Assembly (NCBI RefSeq): GCF_016711335.1
Contig: NZ_JADJTF010000001.1
Coordinates: 620,001-684,000 of the forward strand
Reading direction: 5' to 3'
DNA: 64,000 bases
Origin: Thiofilum sp.
Lineage (GTDB): Bacteria; Pseudomonadota; Gammaproteobacteria; Thiotrichales; Thiotrichaceae
The translations under genes and the position numbers were made by a program. This document shows, one piece after another, positions 14,076-22,638 of the stretch (positions within the stretch are counted from its first letter, which is position 1; every line of letters begins with the position of its first letter). The notes under the pieces are model-generated. The model saw only the letters and a program-made list of their open reading frames with translations. It had not been told where the DNA came from and searched no databases.

Positions 14076-15896
14076 TTAGGAGGAGGATTGTGAAGTTTTC
14101 TGAATAGCTTGAGCTTCGGGTTTTTGAGGTTGCTGGTCAGCTTTAGCTGCTTTTGCAGCCGCAGCGGGTAACTTGAATACCCAGAGACTACCCCCTTGAT
14201 TAAGCTCTTTAACTTGCTTGGCTACCTCGCCACCCCATAGTGGTACCGCACCACCCCAGCCAGACGGTACAGCAACAAATTGCTCACCATCTTGTTCCCA
14301 AGTAATTGGGCAACCAACTACTCCAGAACCCGTTTGGAATTTCCACAACTCCTCACCTGTTTTGGCATGGAATGCTTTGAGATAACCTTCTGGTGTACCG
14401 GTAAAGACTAGATCACCTGCGGTAGTGAGTACCCCACCCCATAGTGGTGATTGGTTTTTAGCTTCCCAAACAATTTTTCCGGTTTTAGGATCGATAGCGC
14501 GTAGTACCCCAATGTAGTCTTCATTGAGTGGCTTAATAGTGAACCCAGCACCTAAGTAAGCCGCACCCTTTTTATAACTAATGGGTTCGTTCCAAATATC
14601 CATGCCCCACTCATTAGCAGGTACATAGAACAGATCGGTATTGGGGTTATAGGCTATTGGCATCCAGTTTTTGCCACCTAGGAAAGACGGTGCAGCAAAG
14701 ACTGATTTACCTTTTTCACCTTCAGGCGCACCTGGGCGGTTGTCTTCGATATAAACGGGGCGTCCGGTTTTTTCGTCAATCTTTTCTGCCCAAGTAATTT
14801 TATTCACGAAAGGAGAAGCACTGATGAATTGACCGTTTTCACGATTTAATACATAGAAGAAGCCATTACGGTCGGCATGACCACCCGCTTTAATGACTTT
14901 GCCATCAGCGGTTTTAAGATCAAATGAAACGAACTCATTCACACCGTCAAAGTCCCAACCATCATGGGGAGTCCATTGATAGTGCCATTTGATTTTGCCG
15001 TCGGCGGGATTAATCGCTAGTACTGAAGAGGAATATAAGTTGTCACCGGGGCGTAAGTGCGAGTTCCAAGGGGCTGGATTACCGGTACCAAAGAATAAGC
15101 TATCGGTTTCAGGATCGTATGTGCCACCTAACCAAGTCGCTGCACCACCTGTTTTCCACATATCACCCGGCCATGTTTTGTTCACTTCGCCAGTAATGCC
15201 GTTTTCTTGACCATTCAGCGTACCCATATGACCTTCAACCGTCGGGCGCTCCCACACTAATTTACCTGTCTTGGCATCACGCGCTTGTACAGCGCCCACA
15301 ATACCGAACTCACCACCTGAGTTTCCGGTAATAACTAGACCTTTCACAACTAGGGGAGCCGCAGTAGCAGAATAGCCGTCCTTGTAGTCAGCGATTTTTT
15401 CTTTCCAAACTACCTTACCGGTGTCTTGGTCCAGTGCTACCAGTTGCGCATCTAAAGTGGCAAAGATGAATAAGTTGTCATAGAGCGCACCGCCACGATT
15501 GACTACATCGCAGCAAGGTAAAATATTGTCGGGTAAGCGGTGATCATATTGCCAAAGTTCTTCACCCGTTTTGGCATCGACCGCAAAGGCGCGGGAATAA
15601 GACGCTGTTACGAAAATTTTGCCATTATAAACTAAGGGCTGAGCTTCTTGACCGCGCTGTTTTTCACCGCCAAAAGATAAGGCGTAAGCGGGTACTAAAT
15701 TTTTAACGGTTTCAGTATTGAGGGTCGTTAATGGACTAAAGCGTTGTCCATTAGTACTAATCCCATAGGTCACAATCTGGCTGGTGTTTTCCGCACCTTT
15801 TAAAATATCCTCATCCGTCACACCTGCTATTGCAGTGGCACTCAGTGCACAGCCTAAAGTAATAGCTAGCACTAGCTTTTGTAATCTTAGTTTCAT
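14076..15896 (-). CDS. PQQ-dependent alcohol dehydrogenase, lanthanide type (PedH/ExaF-like)
   Basis: From ATG 15896 (GGATGGG upstream) the protein has 606 residues: a signal peptide (about 1-24), then an eight-bladed quinoprotein propeller. Visible active-site features are the adjacent disulfide Cys128-Cys129 (LPCCDVVNRG), E196 (GGEFG), N273 (GTGNPAPWN) and the catalytic base D315 in WDFDGVNE. D317, two residues on, is the extra acidic ligand that marks lanthanide-dependent enzymes; calcium types lack it. Overall sequence (FGGEKQRGQEAQ, VTASYSRAFAVDAKTG) is ethanol-dehydrogenase-like (ExaA/PedE/PedH) rather than MxaF or XoxF. It oxidises primary alcohols or aldehydes in the periplasm and passes electrons to the adjacent cytochrome. 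No PQQ synthesis genes are in the window. Confidence 0.9.
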   Translation of the reverse strand: MKLRLQKLVLAITLGCALSATAIAGVTDEDILKGAENTSQIVTYGISTNGQRFSPLTTLNTETVKNLVPAYALSFGGEKQRGQEAQPLVYNGKIFVTASYSRAFAVDAKTGEELWQYDHRLPDNILPCCDVVNRGGALYDNLFIFATLDAQLVALDQDTGKVVWKEKIADYKDGYSATAAPLVVKGLVITGNSGGEFGIVGAVQARDAKTGKLVWERPTVEGHMGTLNGQENGITGEVNKTWPGDMWKTGGAATWLGGTYDPETDSLFFGTGNPAPWNSHLRPGDNLYSSSVLAINPADGKIKWHYQWTPHDGWDFDGVNEFVSFDLKTADGKVIKAGGHADRNGFFYVLNRENGQFISASPFVNKITWAEKIDEKTGRPVYIEDNRPGAPEGEKGKSVFAAPSFLGGKNWMPIAYNPNTDLFYVPANEWGMDIWNEPISYKKGAAYLGAGFTIKPLNEDYIGVLRAIDPKTGKIVWEAKNQSPLWGGVLTTAGDLVFTGTPEGYLKAFHAKTGEELWKFQTGSGVVGCPITWEQDGEQFVAVPSGWGGAVPLWGGEVAKQVKELNQGGSLWVFKLPAAAAKAAKADQQPQKPEAQAIQKTSQSSS

Positions 15897-15939
15897 CAAT
15901 CCCATCCTCTCTTCACGTCTGGAAAACGATCTCACTCCG

Positions 15940-15966
15940 CTGACAGTCGTGCCAACGTGCTGTCAG
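15940..15966. promoter_or_regulatory. Dyad CTGACAG...CTGTCAG upstream of the PQQ dehydrogenase
   Basis: CTGACAG (15940-15946) and CTGTCAG (15960-15966) are perfect inverted half-sites separated by 13 bases, with CGT/ACG continuing the symmetry inside. The dyad lies about 45-70 bases before the dehydrogenase start codon. It may be an operator for the activator or repressor of the alcohol operon, or a leader hairpin. The regulator is not in the window. Confidence 0.45.
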
Positions 15967-16073
15967 ATCATGCGAGATAATTTAACGCAGTCGAGGTTGG
16001 TAACAGGTTGGAAAAAGGTTGGCGCAGACAGATAAAAAAGCTAACCAAGTGAAGGCAGTAGAGTGAGGCAGTG

Positions 16074-16196
16074 CAGTTGTTCACCAATCGGCTGCTTATT
16101 TGCCCGTACTGATCTGGGTATCAGTACTGTCTTAAGTTAGCCTTTTATTGTATGCAACCGACTAGCGTTACAATAACGCCGCTCGGTGAACAACTG
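16074..16196. repeat. 123-bp element with 19-bp terminal inverted repeats and two nested hairpins
   Basis: CAGTTGTTCACCAATCGGC (16074-16092) and the segment 16178-16196 are inverted copies with two mismatches. Inside lie GTACTGAT / ATCAGTAC (16106-16113 and 16120-16127, perfect) and GCGTTA / TAACGC (16165-16170 and 16174-16179, loop CAA). The second partly competes with the outer right arm. The size and ends are like a MITE, but no convincing target duplication is visible. A structured leader RNA or protein-binding array is the alternative. Around it, 15967-16073 and 16197-16435 hold no gene I can support. Confidence 0.55.
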
Positions 16197-16435
16197 TGTT
16201 TTATATATAGGCAAAGATGAAGCACTAATGAGGTAAATCAGGTACTAACGGTAGGATATAAGTGATAAGGCGTTAGCTCATAGCCTTAGTATAGATGGTC
16301 TGCAAAACATAAGTTCTAAAAACAAATACCCTAAGAAATAATACTTGCACTATTAAAATACACCCTTAAAATCATACTCACACTATGATTTTAACGCTAT
16401 TATAAGGCTAGCTATTTAAACAGTGGAGCTAGGCG

Positions 16436-17815
16436 ATGTACCGTAAGCAATTGGAATTTTTAAAAAACTGGTCAACTAGCCCATTGCGCAAACCTTTGGT
16501 CATTCGGGGCGCTCGACAGGTGGGTAAATCGACCTTAGTTAAGCTTTTTGCTGAGCAAACACAAACTACGCTGCTGACGGTTAATTTAGAGCGTTATCCA
16601 CAACTTAACTCCATCTTTGCCAGCAACGATCCCCTAACTATTTTACCAACGCTTGAACTACTGCCGCGCATGCCTAGCTTAGATGAGCACTCTTTGCTTT
16701 TTCTCGATGAAATACAAGCAGCTCCTAATGCTATCCCTGCACTACGGTATTTTTATGAGGAAAAAAATAGTCTACCTCTTATTAGTGCAGGCTCATTATT
16801 AGAATTTGCCTTGGCTCAACACCACTTTTCTATGCCAGTGGGTCGCATTCAATACTTACATATGGGACCTATGACTTTTAGCGAGTTTTTGCTGGCATTA
16901 GATGAAAATAAATTAGTCGAACTGTTACAAAACTATCAATGGGGCCAAGCGATTCAGCCTATTGCTCATCAGCGCTTATTACAGCTCTTACGGCATTATT
17001 ATTTTGTAGGTGGTATGCCTGAAGCTGTCTCTGCCTTTGCTCAAACTCAAAGTTATCAGGCAGTGAGCCAAGTGCACAATTCGATTATTGATACCTATCG
17101 AGAGGATTTCCCTAAATATGCTGGCTCGCGTGATCTCACTCGTATGCTTAATGTATTTAATTTTGCTGCTCGTCATGTAGGTACTAAAATTAAGTACAGC
17201 AATATTTCACCTAAGGAGCAAAGTAGCGTACTTAAAAAAGATATTGAATTATTGTGTATGGCTAGAGTGATTAGCAAAGTTATTCATAGCAATAGTTCCG
17301 GCTTACCTTTACAAGCTAATTTAGACGAAAAAGTATACAAACTACTATTTTTAGACATCGGATTAATGAATGCTATCAATGGCTTAGATGCACGAGTACT
17401 ACAATCAATGAATGAGACTAAACTTATTAATGAAGGTACTATTGCCGAACAATTTATTGGACAACACCTACAAGGATTATTAGCTGACTCACCTAATCGC
17501 GAATTGACTTACTGGCTAAGGGAAGGGCGCTCGGCTAATGCCGAACTCGACTATGTGATCACTTTATCAGGCACTATTATCCCCATTGAGGTCAAAGCGG
17601 GTAGCTCAGGTACTTTGAAATCATTGCATCAGTTTATGTTTGAAAAAAGTACGCCGCTCGCCGTCCGTTTTGACCTACTCCCCCCCTCATTGCAAACTAT
17701 TGATACCAGTGTTGCTCAAGGTACTGAGCGTAAAGCCATAAGCTATCCCTTATTATCCTTACCTTTATATTTAGTGGAATACTTACCGAAAATCGTGGAG
17801 CAAGTACTCACTTAA
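16436..17815 (+). CDS. AAA-type ATPase with C-terminal DUF4143 domain
   Basis: The 459-residue protein has an N-terminal AAA_14 ATPase with Walker A GARQVGKST (25-33) and Walker B LLFLDE (87-92). A winged-helix region follows, then a C-terminal DUF4143 domain ending in a nuclease-like strand pair (NAELDYVI, IPIEVKAG). The family is very common in bacteria and archaea and has no settled function. The C-terminal D...E-x-K pattern resembles a restriction-endonuclease fold. It is monocistronic and AT-rich with many TTA codons. An 18-bp tandem duplication begins exactly at its stop codon. Confidence 0.85.
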   Translation: MYRKQLEFLKNWSTSPLRKPLVIRGARQVGKSTLVKLFAEQTQTTLLTVNLERYPQLNSIFASNDPLTILPTLELLPRMPSLDEHSLLFLDEIQAAPNAIPALRYFYEEKNSLPLISAGSLLEFALAQHHFSMPVGRIQYLHMGPMTFSEFLLALDENKLVELLQNYQWGQAIQPIAHQRLLQLLRHYYFVGGMPEAVSAFAQTQSYQAVSQVHNSIIDTYREDFPKYAGSRDLTRMLNVFNFAARHVGTKIKYSNISPKEQSSVLKKDIELLCMARVISKVIHSNSSGLPLQANLDEKVYKLLFLDIGLMNAINGLDARVLQSMNETKLINEGTIAEQFIGQHLQGLLADSPNRELTYWLREGRSANAELDYVITLSGTIIPIEVKAGSSGTLKSLHQFMFEKSTPLAVRFDLLPPSLQTIDTSVAQGTERKAISYPLLSLPLYLVEYLPKIVEQVLT

Positions 17816-17848
17816 AGTACTGGTGAATCCTAAAGTACTGGTGAATCC
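17813..17848 (+). repeat. Perfect 18-bp tandem duplication starting at a stop codon
   Basis: TAAAGTACTGGTGAATCC occurs twice back to back (17813-17830 and 17831-17848). The first TAA is the stop of the ATPase gene. Likely a replication-slippage product. Confidence 0.85.
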
Positions 17849-17863
17849 GTCCATACCAACTCT

Positions 17864-17878
17864 GCAACCATTGGTTGC
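17864..17878. terminator. Short palindrome between convergent genes
   Basis: GCAACCA-T-TGGTTGC is a 15-base near-palindrome between the ATPase and protease genes. With so tight a loop the RNA hairpin would open a few pairs. No strong U tract; called mainly from position. Confidence 0.35.
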
Positions 17879-17910
17879 AAAATAGCTAATAGTCTGTTTA
17901 TACAAGAAAA

Positions 17911-19323
17911 TTATTCAGTCTCAAAGTTATAACCATTGTCGTTACACCACTTCTCACACAGTTCTTCAAGATCCGCTAGAAAAGCCTCAGCGTCCACTCC
18001 AATCACTTCTAAATTATCAAGCTGTAAATAGCGTCCGGTATCGTCTTCGTCTTCAATGGATTCAAAGTTATAGCTATCCCCTGCATATTTTAGACAAAGC
18101 TTTTCCACTTGGGCTAAAGCCTTGGCGGGGCTATCGGTGTAAATATAAAACTCACTAAAGGTAATCGTTTCCACAGTCTCATCCTCGTTATTATCGTCAT
18201 TATCTGATTCATCATCTTCGGATTCATCAGCCCCTTCAACGGTGTAGCTGTAATTTTCATCTTCGGCCCACTCAGCACACAACTCATCTAGTGCCTCTAA
18301 AAATGCCTGTGTATCTTCTACGCTAATATCAAAATTGGTTATTTCAGCGTAGGTAATACCCTCTTCTTCCGTCTCTTCATAGTCAAAATAAAAGTCTTCC
18401 TCGTCAGCATACTCTAGGCACAACGCTACTAAAGCCTCAGCAAAACCTTCAACCTCCTCGGTCGCGAGATAAAAATCAAAAAGCTGCACTGAATCCTCGT
18501 TAGCAAAATAAGATTCGTCGGTATAGGACTCTAAATTTTGGTCAAAATCTAGCTCCTCTACTGAACGCACAATCCATGAATCATGACCATTGAGTTCGTG
18601 ATGCATAAGATAACGATAGGGAATATAACAATACCCACTATCCCCCCAAGCCTCTCCCCACGAATTACGTACTATAAAAAGCTGATCTTTATCCAAATAA
18701 CCTACGCATAACATGGCATGCCAACCATGTTCACTACGTTCCTGCTCGTGTCTTTTGGGCATAGGTACACGCCCACGGTTATGAGTCGCTTGATCAAAAG
18801 ACTCAAAGGTATTGAGGCAAAAGGCAATCGGATAACCATCTGCCAACGTGCGCTTCCATAACTCTAAATTCGTCTCCACATATTCGGCTTCAGCAATTTT
18901 AAATTGCGCCGCATGCTGATAAGCCTCATCAGTCGGCAATTCATTAATATAGTCCTCATCATTAGGCCAAAGCTGTTCATGACAAGCACCATATTTTTTT
19001 AATGCTTCAATTGCTTCTTGTAGAGTGGTTCCTTCATCCAAATCTTGAGCATCTGATTCGGCACGCGCATTAAAATAAATAAACAAGCGACTGACCTCGC
19101 TATCCTTTTGCAAATGACGCTTAGCTAAATACTCATAAGCACCTGCAAACGTATTAGCTACACAACTCATACCGACTTGCTCATCTACTGGGGTCAAATA
19201 CGGGCGTAAATCCACTTTAGTTGGTAAGGGTTTACTGGCAGAACGCCCTACTTTACGACGTTTAGCGCTAGGAGGGATAAAACCGACTTTCACCCCACCT
19301 ACACGAGAAAAATAAGATTTCAT
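17911..19323 (-). CDS. Papain-like (C1) cysteine protease with acidic repeated C-terminal domain
   Basis: I choose ATG 19323 (SD GGAAGAG) giving 470 residues; an upstream start adds seven. The protease domain (about 35-245) has the full papain set: Q49, C54 in GMSCVANTF, H202 in HGWHAM, N220 in VRNSWGEAWG. There is no signal peptide and no long propeptide, so it may act in the cytoplasm, unlike secreted papains. From about residue 260 the chain is extremely Asp/Glu/Tyr-rich and contains two related units of about 90 residues (both with ALxxLCxxxA and LEELC/LDELC segments). Substrate unknown; the acidic part could bind a basic partner or inhibit the active site. Confidence 0.82.
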   Translation of the reverse strand: MKSYFSRVGGVKVGFIPPSAKRRKVGRSASKPLPTKVDLRPYLTPVDEQVGMSCVANTFAGAYEYLAKRHLQKDSEVSRLFIYFNARAESDAQDLDEGTTLQEAIEALKKYGACHEQLWPNDEDYINELPTDEAYQHAAQFKIAEAEYVETNLELWKRTLADGYPIAFCLNTFESFDQATHNRGRVPMPKRHEQERSEHGWHAMLCVGYLDKDQLFIVRNSWGEAWGDSGYCYIPYRYLMHHELNGHDSWIVRSVEELDFDQNLESYTDESYFANEDSVQLFDFYLATEEVEGFAEALVALCLEYADEEDFYFDYEETEEEGITYAEITNFDISVEDTQAFLEALDELCAEWAEDENYSYTVEGADESEDDESDNDDNNEDETVETITFSEFYIYTDSPAKALAQVEKLCLKYAGDSYNFESIEDEDDTGRYLQLDNLEVIGVDAEAFLADLEELCEKWCNDNGYNFETE

Positions 19324-19494
19324 ATTTAGCTCTTCCACTATCAAGCAGCGATTTTAAAACCAAGGTGTTCAACTAAACAGTACAAACTAGGCGCATATAC
19401 ACAACAATCTGCACCACCTAGCGGATTATATGCACTATTAGCGGAATCTCTGGTTATGCTAGAAGCATTCTTAGTAGTGATAGCCCAATGACTT

Positions 19495-20079
19495 ATGAAT
19501 AACTTATCACCCGAATTTACCCAAACTGTTCAGGTATTAAACAGTAAATACCAGCCTATTTTTGAGAAAGTAAACAAAGCCCTGCAAGAAGCTCACGCTA
19601 AACTCAAAATTGATACTCTGATGGACTTTAATAGCGTCACCCACGCATCTCAAAGACAGCAAGCCCGTGAACGCTTACAACAGTTTGAAGCCCATTTAGC
19701 CAAAATTAAAACCGTAACCGATACTCAAATCAGAAATTATGGTGAGGAACTCAAACAATTAGCCGGACAATTACCCTTAACACAACGCGAACCTTTTTTA
19801 GTAGAGGCAAGCCAAGCGATTAATACTAAAAATGATCAACGCTATTTAGAACACCATGTACAGATCCAATCGCTCCAATTACTACGTGGCTTATTGGACT
19901 TTTTCGACCAACATCAAGGCAGGATTGAAGTGGCTAATAATCAGCTTAACTTTAAAGACCCTGAGTTATTAGCGATCTATAAGGTTAATCTGTATCAGAT
20001 TTATAGCTTAGCGCGACTGGCTCAACAATTTGTTAAACCCCCGACCCAAGCCACAGCACCCGCCCCAACACTTCATTAG
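19495..20079 (+). CDS. Unrecognised helical protein (194 residues)
   Basis: I do not recognise this protein. It is soluble, without signal peptide, and almost entirely helical with Gln/Lys/Glu heptad-like stretches (about residues 15-110), suggesting a coiled coil. The C terminus is a short Pro/Ala tail. It is transcribed divergently from the acidic protease across about 150 bases and convergently with the DUF3301 gene. Codon use is like the neighbouring housekeeping genes. Confidence 0.6.
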   Translation: MNNLSPEFTQTVQVLNSKYQPIFEKVNKALQEAHAKLKIDTLMDFNSVTHASQRQQARERLQQFEAHLAKIKTVTDTQIRNYGEELKQLAGQLPLTQREPFLVEASQAINTKNDQRYLEHHVQIQSLQLLRGLLDFFDQHQGRIEVANNQLNFKDPELLAIYKVNLYQIYSLARLAQQFVKPPTQATAPAPTLH

Positions 20080-20118
20080 TGCGGGAGTCATTTCATCTCA
20101 TGCTGAGGTTGTTCAGTA

Positions 20119-20487
20119 TTATTTATGCTGATCTAGCAGTGCGTCTTGGCGCTTTTTACGCTCCGCTGCTAGATCAATGATAGTACCCTCTGCTGTATCC
20201 ATTTGAATTTGCTCCAAACGATTACCGAGCATAAATACTCGTCCATGTTGGCGTTCAATACCTTCTTGGCTATAGTCAAAGCCGTAAATGCGCCGCCAAG
20301 TCATATTACCAGCCGGATAGCGGGCGGGTTTTAAACTTTCTAGGGCGACACTTTGATCTAAAAATTGCACTTCATAGCGCTCACAGGTACGCCGAGCCAC
20401 GATAATCGCCTGCTCGCGTGCCTGCAAAGTGCTCACCCAAAACCAAACCAGCAACCCTAATGCGGCTAAAATAAATATACTTGTCAT
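20119..20487 (-). CDS. DUF3301 family small membrane-anchored protein
   Basis: The 122-residue protein has one N-terminal hydrophobic segment (about 3-20, ILAALGLLVWFWVSTL). A conserved soluble part follows with ARRTCERYEVQFLDQSVAL and RRIYGFDYS, the pattern of DUF3301 proteins in gammaproteobacteria. The function is unknown. It is transcribed away from proC. Confidence 0.8.
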   Translation of the reverse strand: MTSIFILAALGLLVWFWVSTLQAREQAIIVARRTCERYEVQFLDQSVALESLKPARYPAGNMTWRRIYGFDYSQEGIERQHGRVFMLGNRLEQIQMDTAEGTIIDLAAERKKRQDALLDQHK

Positions 20488-20501
20488 AGCATTCCTATCA
20501 T

Positions 20502-20530
20502 TATTGCTTTAGTCGTGCACCCAGTATAAT
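20502..20530 (+). promoter_or_regulatory. Candidate sigma-70 promoter of proC
   Basis: A perfect -10 hexamer TATAAT (20525-20530) lies 26 bases before the proC start. A weak -35 (TATTGC with 17-bp spacing, or TTGCTT with 15) precedes it. Only the -10 box is convincing. Confidence 0.4.
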
Positions 20531-20556
20531 GGGGCTATTATTAATCAGGCGATTTT

Positions 20557-21432
20557 ATGTTTATGCACAATTCATCAACCGCTACTATGGATGATCCACA
20601 ATTGTCTCAAAAAAAATTAACGATTGCGTTTATAGGCTCTGGCAATATGGCGCGTAGTTTAATCTTGGGATTACTCAATGATAACTCAAGCCCCTTAGAA
20701 ATCCGGGTGTCTGATCCAGACCCTAATCAATTAACCGCGATGCGTCAGCACTGGCCAGAAATCAAAATCTCTACTTCTAATGATGAGGTGGCACTAGGTG
20801 CAGATATAGTAGTGCTAGCAGTCAAGCCTCAGATTATGCGTGAGGTGGCACAAACTTTAGCCGCTACTTGCCAAACTACGCGTCCCTTAGTGGTTTCAGT
20901 GGCAGCGGGTATTAAAATTGATGCGCTCCAGCAGTGGTTAGGCGGACAATTGCCTATCGTGCGTTGCATGCCTAATACTCCCGCTTTAGTACAAGCCGGT
21001 GCTACTGGTTTGTATGCCAATGAGCTAGTAAATACCACGCAACGCAATCAGGCAGAGAGTATTTTACGTAGTGTAGGGATTACGCTTTGGTTTGAGCAGG
21101 AACAGGCTTTAGACGCGGTGACAGCCACCTCTGGCAGTGGACCAGCTTATTTCTTTTTAGTCATGGAGGCGATGCAGGCAGCCGCACAAAGCTTGGGTTT
21201 ACCCGCACAAGAAGCCCATTTATTGGTAGTACAAACCGCTTTAGGGGCGGCTAAATTAGCGCTAGAAAGCCAAGAATCGCCCGCTGAATTGCGCCGTAAA
21301 GTCACCTCGAAAGGAGGCACTACTGCGGCTGCACTAGAGGTACTACAAGGTAAGCAGTTAGAGACTATCTTTTTAGAGGCGATGCAAGCTGCTGCTAAAC
21401 GCTCTGAAACCCTCGCTGCTGAAAATAGTTAA
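20557..21432 (+). CDS. proC: Pyrroline-5-carboxylate reductase
   Basis: The 291-residue cytosolic enzyme catalyses the last step of proline synthesis, NAD(P)H reduction of pyrroline-5-carboxylate. It shows the Rossmann motif IAFIGSGNMA (about 23-32), VLAVKPQ, RCMPNTPALV and the family signature near the C terminus (SKGGTTAAALEVL). The N terminus is about 20 residues longer than usual, so the real start may be a later ATG, for example codon 11. yggT follows after 11 bases, a common proC-yggT arrangement. Confidence 0.93.
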   Translation: MFMHNSSTATMDDPQLSQKKLTIAFIGSGNMARSLILGLLNDNSSPLEIRVSDPDPNQLTAMRQHWPEIKISTSNDEVALGADIVVLAVKPQIMREVAQTLAATCQTTRPLVVSVAAGIKIDALQQWLGGQLPIVRCMPNTPALVQAGATGLYANELVNTTQRNQAESILRSVGITLWFEQEQALDAVTATSGSGPAYFFLVMEAMQAAAQSLGLPAQEAHLLVVQTALGAAKLALESQESPAELRRKVTSKGGTTAAALEVLQGKQLETIFLEAMQAAAKRSETLAAENS

Positions 21433-21443
21433 GGATAATCATA

Positions 21444-22001
21444 ATGGTGCTACAACAAATTTTAGTGTTCTTAGTCTCGACCCTATTCTCATTTTATATT
21501 GGTGCGGTGCTCATTCGCTTTTTATTAGCTTGGTCACGAGCCGATTTTTACAATCCTTTTTCGCAGTTTATTGTCAAAATTACTAACCCTCCCTTGGTAA
21601 AATTGCGACGCATTATTCCGGCTTTAGGCAAATTAGACACCGCCGCTATTGTGCTCGCATTACTACTACAAATAGCCTTAATCATTTTATTAGTGATTAT
21701 TCAAGGGAAAAGTAGCCAAATTAGTGCCAATATTTTTTATATTGTGCTATTAGCTATGATTGAGTTAATTCGTACTGTGATTTGGATTTACATTATTGCT
21801 TTAATTATTCAGGCCATTTTGAGCTGGACTAATAATCAACAGGGTAATCCTATAGCGGGGTTATTAGACAGCCTAACACGTCCTCTATTAAGACCTGTGC
21901 AACGTTATGTACAACCGATTTCGGGAATTGATGTATCGCCAATGATAGTGATGTTGGGGTTATATATTATTCTAATTATTTTAGGGCCTTCACCCTTTTA
22001 A
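21444..22001 (+). CDS. yggT: YggT family integral membrane protein
   Basis: The 185-residue protein has two copies of the YggT repeat, each with hydrophobic helices and the signature YNPFSQFIVKITNPPL / DSLTRPLLRPVQRYV. It sits in the inner membrane. Homologues influence osmotic tolerance and, in other phyla, thylakoid or division-site organisation. It shares an operon with proC and ends just before a strong bidirectional terminator. Confidence 0.9.
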   Translation: MVLQQILVFLVSTLFSFYIGAVLIRFLLAWSRADFYNPFSQFIVKITNPPLVKLRRIIPALGKLDTAAIVLALLLQIALIILLVIIQGKSSQISANIFYIVLLAMIELIRTVIWIYIIALIIQAILSWTNNQQGNPIAGLLDSLTRPLLRPVQRYVQPISGIDVSPMIVMLGLYIILIILGPSPF

Positions 22002-22011
22002 GCAGTTACTA

Positions 22012-22040
22012 AGAATGCAGTGAGCAACTCACTGCATTCT
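22012..22040. terminator. Bidirectional terminator between yggT and the RRM gene
   Basis: AGAATGCAGTGAG (22012-22024) and CTCACTGCATTCT (22028-22040) form a perfect 13-bp stem with a CAA loop, placed exactly between two convergent genes. Confidence 0.75.
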
Positions 22041-22052
22041 AGTATTCGTCAG

Positions 22053-22400
22053 TTAGTAATCACGACGGCGAGGTGCTGGGCGTGAATCACCACGGTCACC
22101 GCGATCACCACCACGTGGAGCATCACCACGAGGTTTGAAGTCACGACGAGGTCTTTCTTCGCGTGGTTTAGCTTCATTAACTTTAATGTTACGACCACCA
22201 AAGCTATGCTCATTTAAACCACTGATTGCATTGGCTGCATCAGCTGCGTCTGCCATCTCTACAAAGCCGAAGCCTTTAGATTGACCAGTCATCTTGTCTT
22301 TAATCAGACTGACGCTAACGACTTCACCATATTCGGCAAACAGGTCACGAAGATCGTCATCACTTATTTTATAGGGAAGGTTCCCAACATAAATATTCAC
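22053..22400 (-). CDS. RRM RNA-binding protein with RG-rich tail
   Basis: The 115-residue protein is a single RNA recognition motif with RNP2 IYVGNL (3-8) and RNP1 KGFGFVEM (42-49). An Arg/Gly/Asp-rich disordered tail follows (about 82-115). Bacterial proteins of this type bind single-stranded RNA and are often cold-induced. The start appears to be GTG (22398-22400) with only a weak ribosome site. On the minus strand, TTGATG (22441-22446) and an AT-rich -10-like segment (22416-22423) form a possible promoter with a very short leader. Confidence 0.9.
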   Translation of the reverse strand: MNIYVGNLPYKISDDDLRDLFAEYGEVVSVSLIKDKMTGQSKGFGFVEMADAADAANAISGLNEHSFGGRNIKVNEAKPREERPRRDFKPRGDAPRGGDRGDRGDSRPAPRRRDY

Positions 22401-22638
22401 TATTTTAATCTCATATATATAGCGTACCCTGTTCGAGAAGCATCAAGGGGTAACCAGGACTACACATTACCCACCGATGATTAGACCGAAGCCTAAATAT
22501 GAACGGGTTATCATTGTTGGAATAGTACTCCAGAACAATAGACACCCCTACTAGCAGTAGTCATTTCTACTACTAAACGCAAAACAATGAGGTTGACTTA
22601 ACTCAATGTTGCTGCGTCACTACCCGCTGATTGCTCAA

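Noticed and set aside
14076..15896. Calling the dehydrogenase XoxF (methanol dehydrogenase)
   Set aside because: Sequence blocks and the PedF cytochrome fit the ExaA/PedE/PedH ethanol type better, despite the shared lanthanide Asp.
16074..16196. An integron attC site
   Set aside because: The ends do not show the RYYYAAC / GTTRRRY core sites, and no integrase or cassette arrangement is present.
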